Source of the DNA: Siphonodentalium dalli
Lineage: Eukaryota; Mollusca; Scaphopoda; Gadilida; Siphonodentaliidae
Reading direction: 5' to 3'
DNA length: 64,000 bases
Assembly: GCA_032622095.1 (NCBI GenBank)
Contig: CP136062.1
Coordinates: 166,286,090-166,350,089, forward strand
Shown: positions 56,111-64,000 of the stretch, piece by piece
Layout: each line of letters opens with the position of its first letter
Numbering within the stretch: the stretch's first letter is position 1
The notes under the pieces: generated by a model
Told to the model about the DNA's origin: nothing
What the model saw: only the letters and a program-made list of their open reading frames with translations
The model's database searches: none
Position numbers and translations under genes: made by a program

Positions 56111-58494
56111 TTATTATATTATATACACTTTATAGTGTGTTTCAGAACGAAAAAAAAATGAATAAAATCAACAAATTTGTAAATTTAAAAACAATTCAAA
56201 CGTTGTTGTATTCCATCTCTTAGCCCGGACATATACACCAAATTTCAATAATATTCATTGAGAAACAACGGACCAAACGCCATATAACACTCCGTATGCA
56301 TCTTTTATTCCGAGTTGGCCTTTTATTCCGAGTTGGCACGCGTCGATTGGGGCGAGTTAGCCCTGGGGCGAGTACGCCGATTCCGACACCTTTTCTATTT
56401 GCAGCAGGTATACGTTTACGCGTAATTTAATTTACAAAGTTCCCCAATTGGTATCGTAAATAGAGCGACCTTATTTGACAGAGAATGCCCCTGTTATTGA
56501 TTATAAAGTTGCTATACATTAAAAACGACAATTCACATGCTCGTTCAAGCGCAGTAGTCTATTTTCCCCATGTTAAAGGACATCCACAAATACTAAATAA
56601 CGCTAACCTACTGCCGAATGTTTTACACGACAACTGTTAACATATTTGGGCTGAATTCATCTGACGCGGTATTATTCCTCAAAATAAACAACAAAACCAT
56701 CGTTACTTGGAAATGTAGTTTGGGCTAACATTTACATAAATCCTCCACATCATTATTCCGACACACACGTCAGATGAAAAACACACATGAAGTAACCGGC
56801 CAAATTGGCCGAAATAAAATGGGTTTGTTGATGTCAAATGATCCAATATTCCCAAATGGTAAATTAATTGTGACCTACCGGTACAAAACTTGAATATATA
56901 AGGGTAACATAATTTGCTGAAAGCTGATATAAGCCCATGTTGCCAGGAAATGATGTGGGGGCCATTGGTTCATTTCTTTCACCTTTCATATGCTTCAGAA
57001 ACAACCAGACAGCCCCCATTTTGGACTTACTGTAAAAAAGCCCCCGTACCCCTAATAGTCACAATGGAGTACCCCCCTCCTCGCAAACCCACCATCTCGG
57101 TCCCCCAATATGTCCCCAAATTAGCCTAATCTAAAAGCCTGTTTTTGGGGACACCTGTTTTTGGGAAATGATATTCCAAAGGCATAACCTGAAGGCGGAA
57201 GGTTTGGGAGGGATGACCCCCTGCTGATGGTGGGGGTTCTCCCCCTGGAATATTATTGAAAATCCATTGCATTTAGAGCTAATCTAGGGCATTTTGAGTC
57301 AGAATTTAGAATTTTACAGAGAGGTCAATTTGATCAAGTTTTCAAGCATAACTTTGGAATTTTTTTTATATGTATGGATTGGAAATGCTTATAAGTTATT
57401 ATCAGATTTCTTTTGGTTTAATGGATTATGCTTATCCTGCTTGAAATGAGACTTACCATTATCACTCTAATTCATATAATAGGCTATTTTATAAAATTAA
57501 AGTGAGACACATACCGGTACATAATATACTACATGTACACGTAGTACAGAATCGTCTATAAAGTTAGTAATTATTATTTATAGTACTACTCTCTATGTTA
57601 ATTTTTCATTTAGTTATGAGATCCCACCTGATAACCAGGTTGATTCGATCAAATTGTTAATGTTCCTGTACTGTATTTGATTGAAATACTGAAGTCATAA
57701 CAAACCTGAACTGAAACTATTTGAAGTTTTCACAGATGAAAGCTAAATAAAGCCAAACATACTTTACAGTTAAACTTACATCTTTTTGTAAACTTAAATT
57801 TCTTATGTCAATATATATAAAGGTTTTCATCTTGTTATGATATGAATTGGGACCTAAATTGAGAAGAAAAAAAAATGAAATAAATAAAAACAGATTTTGG
57901 GTCCAATTTTTTGTGTGCAATGGCAATAAAAAGTTTAGGGTCAGGGGTTTAAAATAGGGTCGGTCGGGTTAACGGAAACAAACGTCTTTTTTATTTTTAG
58001 GCCTAAGTTGATATCGTTAATTTGTTGCATTCCATATGCGGATGCATGCATGTGGGGTGCCAGTGGAATATATAGTTTTTCTGTGAAAAAAAATTTTCCC
58101 AAGCCATAGGCTCATATACATGTAGGGCTATAGCGCCACCGAACAAATGCTCCCAAATGGAATCTATTTCAGTTAGTAAATAGAGTAATAAAATAACATG
58201 TTGATTTTGTTGCATTCCAAATCTAAATGCATGTACATGTATGTGTGGCAGGTGGGATTACACAATACAGTTTTAGTTCAATAAAGTGTTCCCACGCGCC
58301 TCCGATGAAAGAGAAGTATGAGCAATCCATTTTGACGGGCCAGTCCATTTTGACGGGCAATCCCCCAGTATGTACAGATTTTTAGTGACCATCTGTGATA
58401 TACAATAAATTATATAATGAAACGTTATTATAAAAGTACTAGTAATAATGAGGTCAGTAAGAATCGTTTTCAGGTAGCTGAAGTTCATCATATA
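56111..58494. other. No gene recognised; scattered repeat fragments
   Basis: TTTTATTCCGAGTTGGC occurs twice in tandem at 56308-56336. 57120-57300 has GGGGACACCTG and hAT-related pieces. TTGTTGCATTCCA repeats at 58020 and 58208. Open frames are short and unsupported. Confidence 0.4.
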
Positions 58495-58897
58495 CATGTA
58501 CTCTTGAGTACCTAATAAAAGTACAGGGTGGAATAATAGTACAGGTTGAAAAATGTTGCGTAACTGAATAATAGTACAAGGCGGAATAAACGTACAGACT
58601 GGAAATATTAGTACCATACAACCCAACAAAACGCACCATCTGACTGATTTACTGATGCCATGAGACAGAAATACTTTTGATGGATAGCCTGGTCTGTGAA
58701 TCTACATTGTGCTGATCACTGTCAACAATCAGAGTTCATTTATCTATGAATTACACAATTTAAGATTGGTGAATTATTTCTTTTGGTTAATTTAATAAAC
58801 GTACAGGACCAAATAACGATCGTACAGGTGGAAATTTTACCTCAATTTTAATAATCGTACATGTATGTTTATTAGGAACTCAAGAGTACAGGTACAG
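58495..58897. mobile_element. Possible inverted-repeat element with GTACAGG repeats
   Basis: TGTACTCTTGAGTACCTAATAAA-type left end (58497) and its inverted form at 58870-58895. The interior has repeated AATA(A/G)TAGTACAGGNNG pieces near 58530-58610 and 58800-58830. No clear target duplication. Confidence 0.5.
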
Positions 58898-59900
58898 CCC
58901 TTCGATTATGAGGTTTGCGATCACGCTCACGCACCATAACACGCCTAAAATTAAATCTTGGCGAGTAATTAATCACACTCCTCGGCAATATTCGGCGCAC
59001 GATTGAAAATGGTTTTATGATAACGATCAACCTTGTTTGCTGGAGAAGACTGACGGACACGCCGTAAGTAATTGTTTTAAGTTTTGCGCACGCGCTAGAA
59101 CATTCTTATAGTCAGGTGCGTTTAGAGATGTTGTCGCATTCGTCTGTAGGTCTGAGGGATTCTCGGCTAGATATTGTTACCAACATGACATATTTAAATT
59201 AATCATCACCAACTTGACGTAATTTTGGTACCATGTGTTGCGTTCTAAAATAAAAGCCGCCCCGATAGAAGGCGAAGATGAATAGAAATCGAAACTTGAG
59301 TTCGCGGCAAACAAACATTGTTTTAAAAAATATCGATAGCGTTCATACAACAGGAAACTCTCACGTGGTTAGTAGTTACGTGGTCTCTGGTCGCATTTCA
59401 TAACAACTTACATCCAACGGAAGCATTACGATGCAATTCGAGAATGGAGTTTTAATTACTTCGATGTGAAGAATACATGTGTACAAGATGAATCACAATG
59501 GTGATAAAAATTGATTTAATTTTGAGTCTTCGTTCGTCATTTTATACCCCCCCCCCCCCAATATTCACCAAAATCACACGCCTGGGTTTCAGGTTAGGTG
59601 AGTGACCAACCACACTCCTGCATTTTACAGAATCTAAGGACTGCAGGTACCCGGTACTCAGAAAATTCCCAATGAAAGCTATTATTTGGGATATATACAT
59701 GTATCACATATTCATTTCTGAAGTCTGTAATTGTCTTGAGATGTCTACTAATAATTGCCATAGAAGCTTTTATTCAAACAGACGAACATGGATAACTCTA
59801 AAATCAAGTGGTAAATAACACAATTTTGACGGAGAACATCCTTTTGATGGCATGTTTTGGGACCACAAACAATAGAAATAACACAATTTCAAACATTTAT
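58898..59900. other. No gene recognised
   Basis: Mixed sequence with a 13-C run at 59547; no conserved frame. A partial AGGTACT-family element follows and ends at GGATTTAGTACCTTTAA (60001-60017). Confidence 0.4.
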
Positions 59901-60532
59901 ATATGATCACTCTCTGCATTGATTGGTAGGTTCCTCAACTCAAATCAATTATTTTTTAACCCCGTAGCCAAAGAAATAGTAATTTATGAGGGTCTGATCG
60001 GATTTAGTACCTTTAATTGCAAACGTCATCAATTCAAATAAAGTGCACACTGATTCTGAGACAGTTGACAACACAAGTGACAAAAGTAAAGAACCTGCAT
60101 GTAGTTCATGTTGAGTCGTTGACAGTGGCCACTCATCGATCGATCGTAGGTTCCAGAACAAAAAGTTTCCGGTCATTTCCCATGTGGGATAACATTTCTT
60201 TTCGTTCGTATTCTCATTTTTGCCACAACAAGCTAGTCAATAAGTAGACGATTACTGTACAGGTATCTGAATTTGCAGTTAGGTTAGTACAAGCTTTTTT
60301 GAATTCTGTAAACTGGCTGAAACTGAATAGGTATTTCCGGGCAGGACTTCTGTGTCAACAATTTATTTCAACCAATCACAGTGAGGAGAGTGTGTGGTCA
60401 TTGTTTATCAACATGAAAGTGTCAATGACACTGTAGCTCAACTTGGAAAGGGAATAATTTAATATATTACAGTCAATGGAGCGATTAGGAATGTGGAAAG
60501 TTGAATGTCTAATACTAGTTTATAGACATGAA

Positions 60533-63500
60533 GAGAAAAGTAAAATCCAAGATGGCTGCTGGCGGCCATGTTTTCGGCCGAATGACCCCAAAATGAGTCG
60601 TCCCATCTACATGTCATCGTTAACATCAATGACAAATGTTATGACGATCAGACTAAAGGTACGACCTGTAGCCCATGCTAAAGAATTTAGTCATACAAAG
60701 AGTAAAATCCAAGATGGCTGCTGGCGGCCATGTGTTTTGGCCGATTGACCCCAAAATGACTCGTTCCAATCTACATGTCATTGTTAACATCCATGACAAA
60801 TTTTATGATGATCAGACTAAAGATACGACCTGTAGCCCGTGCTAAAGAATTTAGTCTTACAAAGAGTAAAATCCAAGATGGCTGCTGGCGGCCACGTTTT
60901 TTCGCCAAATGACCCCCAAAATTACTCGTTCCCATCTACATATCAACATTAACATCTAGGACAAATTTCATGATGATCAGACGAATAGTACGATCTGTGG
61001 CCCGTGCTAATGGATTAAATTTTGAAATCCAAGATGGCCGCTGGCGGCCATGTTTTTTGTCCGAATGACCACAAAATGACTCGTTCCCATTTACATTCCA
61101 ATTTCAACAGCCATGAAAAATTTGATGATGATCAGACTAAAGGTACGACCTGTAGCCCATGCTAAAGGATTTAGTCATACAAAGAGTAAAATCCAAGATG
61201 GCTGCTGGCGACCATGCTTTTTAGCCGATTGACCCCAAAATCACTCGTTCCCATCTACATGTCATTGTTAACATCCATGACAAATTTTATGATGATCAGA
61301 CTAAAGGTACGACCTGCAGCCCGTGATAAACAATTTAGTCATACAAAGAGTAAAATCTAAGATGGCTGCTGGTGGCCATGTTTTTTGTCCGAATGACTCC
61401 AAAATGACTCGTTCCCATCTACATTCCAATATCAACAGCCATGATAAATTTCATGATTATCAGACTAAAGGTACGACCTGTAGCCCGTGCTAAAGGATTT
61501 AGTCATACAAAGAGTAAAATCCAAGATGGCTGCTGACGGCCATGTTTTTTGGCCGAATAACCCCAAAATGACTCGTTCCCATCTACATGTGATTATTAAC
61601 ATTCATCACAAATTTTATGATGATCAGACTAAAGGTACGACCTGTAGCCCGTGCTAAAGAATTTAGTCATACAAAGAGTAAAATCCAAGATGGCTGCTGG
61701 CGGCCACGTTTTTTCGCCAAATGACCCCAAAATTACTCGTTCCCATCTAAATATCAACATTAACATCCAGGACAAATTTCATGATGATCAGACGAATAGT
61801 ACGACCTGTGGCCCGTGCTAATGGATTAAATTTTGAAATCCAAGATGGCCGCTGGCGGCCATGTTTTTTGTCCGAATGACCCCAAAATGACTCGTTCCCA
61901 TTTACATTCCAATTTCAACAGCCATGAAAAATTTGATGATGATCAGACTAAAGGTACGACCTGTAGCCCGTGCTAAAGGATTTAGTCATACAAAGAGTAA
62001 AATCCAAGATGGCTGCTGGCGGCCATTTTTTTTGGCCGAATGACGCCAAACTGACTCGTTCCCTTCTACATGTCATTATTAACATTCATGAAAATTTTTA
62101 TGATGATCAGACTAAAGATACAACCTGCAGCCCGTGATAAAGAATTTAGTCATACAAAGAGTAAAATCTAAGATGGCTGCTGGTGGCCATGTTTTTTGGC
62201 CGAATGACCCCAAAAATACTCTTTCCCATCTACATGTAAATATTATCATCCATGACAAATTTCACGATGATCAGACAATCAGTACGACTTGAGGCCCGTG
62301 CTAATGGATTAAATTTTGAAATCCAAGATGGCCGCTGGCGGCCATGTTTTTTGTCCGAATGACCCCAAAATGACTCGTTCCCATCTACATTCCAATATCA
62401 ACAGCCATGATAAATGTCATGATTATCAGACTAAAGGTACGACCTGTAGCCCGTGCTAAAGGATTTAGTCATACAAAGAGTAAAATCCAAGATGGCTGCT
62501 GACGGCCATGTTTTTTGGCCGAATGACCCCAAAATGACTCGTTCCCATCTACATGTGATTATTAACATTCTTGACATATTTTATGATGATCAGACTAAAA
62601 GTAGGACCTGTAGCCCGTGCTAAAGGATTTAGTCATGCAAAGAGTAAAATCCAAGACGGCTGCTGGCGGCCACGTTTTTTGGCCGATTGACTCCAAAATG
62701 ACTCGTTCCAATCTACATGTCATTGTTAACATCTATGACAAATTGTATGATGATCAGACTAAATGTACGACCTGTAGCCCGTGCTAAAGAATTTAGTCAT
62801 ACAAAGAGTAAAATCCAAGATGGCTGCTGGCGGCCATGTTTTTGGGCCGAATGACCCCAAAATTACTCGTTCCCATCTACATGTCAATATTAACATCCAT
62901 GACAAATTTCATGATGATCAGACGAACATTGCGACCTGTGGCCCGTGCTAATGGATTGAATTTTGAAAACAAAGATGGCCACTGGCGGCCATGTTTTTTG
63001 TCCGAATGATCCCAAAATGACTCGTTCACATCTACATTCCAATTTCAACAGCCATGATAAATTTCATGATTATCAGACTAAAGGTACGACCTGTAGCCCG
63101 TGCTAAAGGATTTAGTCATACAAAGAGTAAAATCCAAGATGGCTGCTGACGGCCATGTTTTTTGGCCGAATGACCCCAAAATGACTCGTTCCCATCTACA
63201 TGTGATTATTAACATTCTTGACATATTTTATGATGATCAGACTAAAAGTAGGACCTGTAGCCCGTGCTAAAGGATTTAGTCATGCAAAGAGTAAAATCCA
63301 AGACGGCTGCTGGCGGCCATGTTTTTTGTCCGAATGACCCCAAAATGACTCGTTCCCATTTACATTCCAATTTCAACAGCCATGAAAAATTTTATGATGA
63401 TCAGACTGAAGGTACGACCTGTAGCCCGTGCTAAAGGATTTAGTCATACAAAGAGTAAAATCCAAGATGGCTGCTGGCGGCCATCGTTTTTGGCCGAATG

Positions 63501-64000
63501 ACCCCAAAATGACTCGTTCCCATCTACATGTCATTATTAACATTCATGAACAATTTTATGATGATCAGACTAAAGATACAACCTGTAGCCCGTGCTAAAG
63601 AATTTAGTCATACAAAGAGTAAAATCCAAGATGGCTGCTGGCGACCATGTTTTTTGGCCGATTGACCCCAAAATTACTCGTTCCCATCTACATGTCATTG
63701 TTAACATCCATGACAAATTTTATGATGATCAGACTAAAGGTACGACCTGCAGCCCGTGATAAAAAATTTAGTCATACAAAGAGTAAAATCTAAGATGGCT
63801 GCTGGTGGCCATGGTTTTTGTCCGAATGATCCCAAAATGACTCGTTCCCATCTACATTCCAATATCAATAGCCATGAAAAATTTCATGATTATCAGAATA
63901 AAGGTACGACCTGTAGCCCGTGCTAAAGGATTTAGTCATACAAGGAGTAAAATACAAGATGGCTGCTGACGGCCATGTTTTTTGGCCGAATGACCCCAAA
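60533..64000. repeat. 160-bp 'AAGATGGC' satellite, main array (at least 21 units, runs off the window)
   Basis: Two unit types occur. A: TTTAGTCATACAAAGAGTAA then ATCCAAGATGGCTGCTG. B: GGATTAAATTTTGAAATCC then AAGATGGCCGCTGG. Each continues GGCCATGTTTTTTG, CAAAATGACTCGTTCCCATC, TATGATGATCAGACTAAAGG and ACGACCTGTAGCCCGTGCTAA. Marked variants recur about 650 bp apart, suggesting four-unit blocks. No coding function. Confidence 0.92.

Noticed and set aside
60476-60748. Open frame across the 160-bp satellite
   Set aside because: Satellite artefact; the frame is not kept from unit to unit.

Overview
The window is eukaryotic and very repeat-rich. It has spliced genes with short exons and 0.6-3.5 kb introns, dense small inverted-repeat transposons, satellite arrays and many ACATGTAC-type runs. 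The look is that of a marine invertebrate, perhaps a bivalve or other lophotrochozoan; that placement is inference and the species cannot be named. Two runs of exactly 100 N (15022-15121 and 43781-43880) look like scaffold joins and divide the window into three contigs.

Contig 1 (1-15021) has no recognisable gene. It holds direct duplications, a 1.2 kb foldback element packed with GAGATATCTC palindromes (2299-3488), a TTGGCCCAACG repeat, a pair of 0.7 kb inverted arms 2.9 kb apart (7818-8512 and 11396-12098), an hAT-type element with a perfect 8-bp target duplication (13011-13515), and the start of a G/C-run satellite.

Contig 2 (15122-43780) holds the only two recognisable genes, convergent and 5.1 kb apart. 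On + are the last eight coding exons of RSAD1, the HemW-like radical-SAM/heme chaperone family (15282-29575). On - are the last four coding exons of an ATF7IP/MCAF1-type protein ending in a fibronectin type III domain (34683-40335). Exon phases match throughout both genes except for one extra G in the first visible RSAD1 exon. The 5' half of each gene is missing at the nearest contig end. Introns and flanks are full of small elements: hAT-like (8-bp TSD), piggyBac-like (TTAA), TA-flanked foldbacks and one tRNA-type SINE. Several insertions lie within 20 bp of a splice donor or over the stop codon.

Contig 3 (43881-64000) starts with about 25 copies of the same G/C-run satellite that ends contig 1, in net inverted orientation and with two internal orientation switches. 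The same unique flank lies outside the satellite on both sides. Further right are a 160-bp 'AAGATGGC' satellite (51.0-53.05 kb, then 60.53 kb to the window end), a second copy of the 13-kb hAT element inside it, a degenerate 5S rRNA-like fragment (54.4 kb) and no recognisable gene.

No new multi-gene system is visible. The strongest observations are the RSAD1 frameshift, the inverted satellite blocks around the gene-bearing contig, a hAT-like MITE family carrying nine microRNA-like hairpins, and a piggyBac-type repeat carried inside a mobile hAT-type element.
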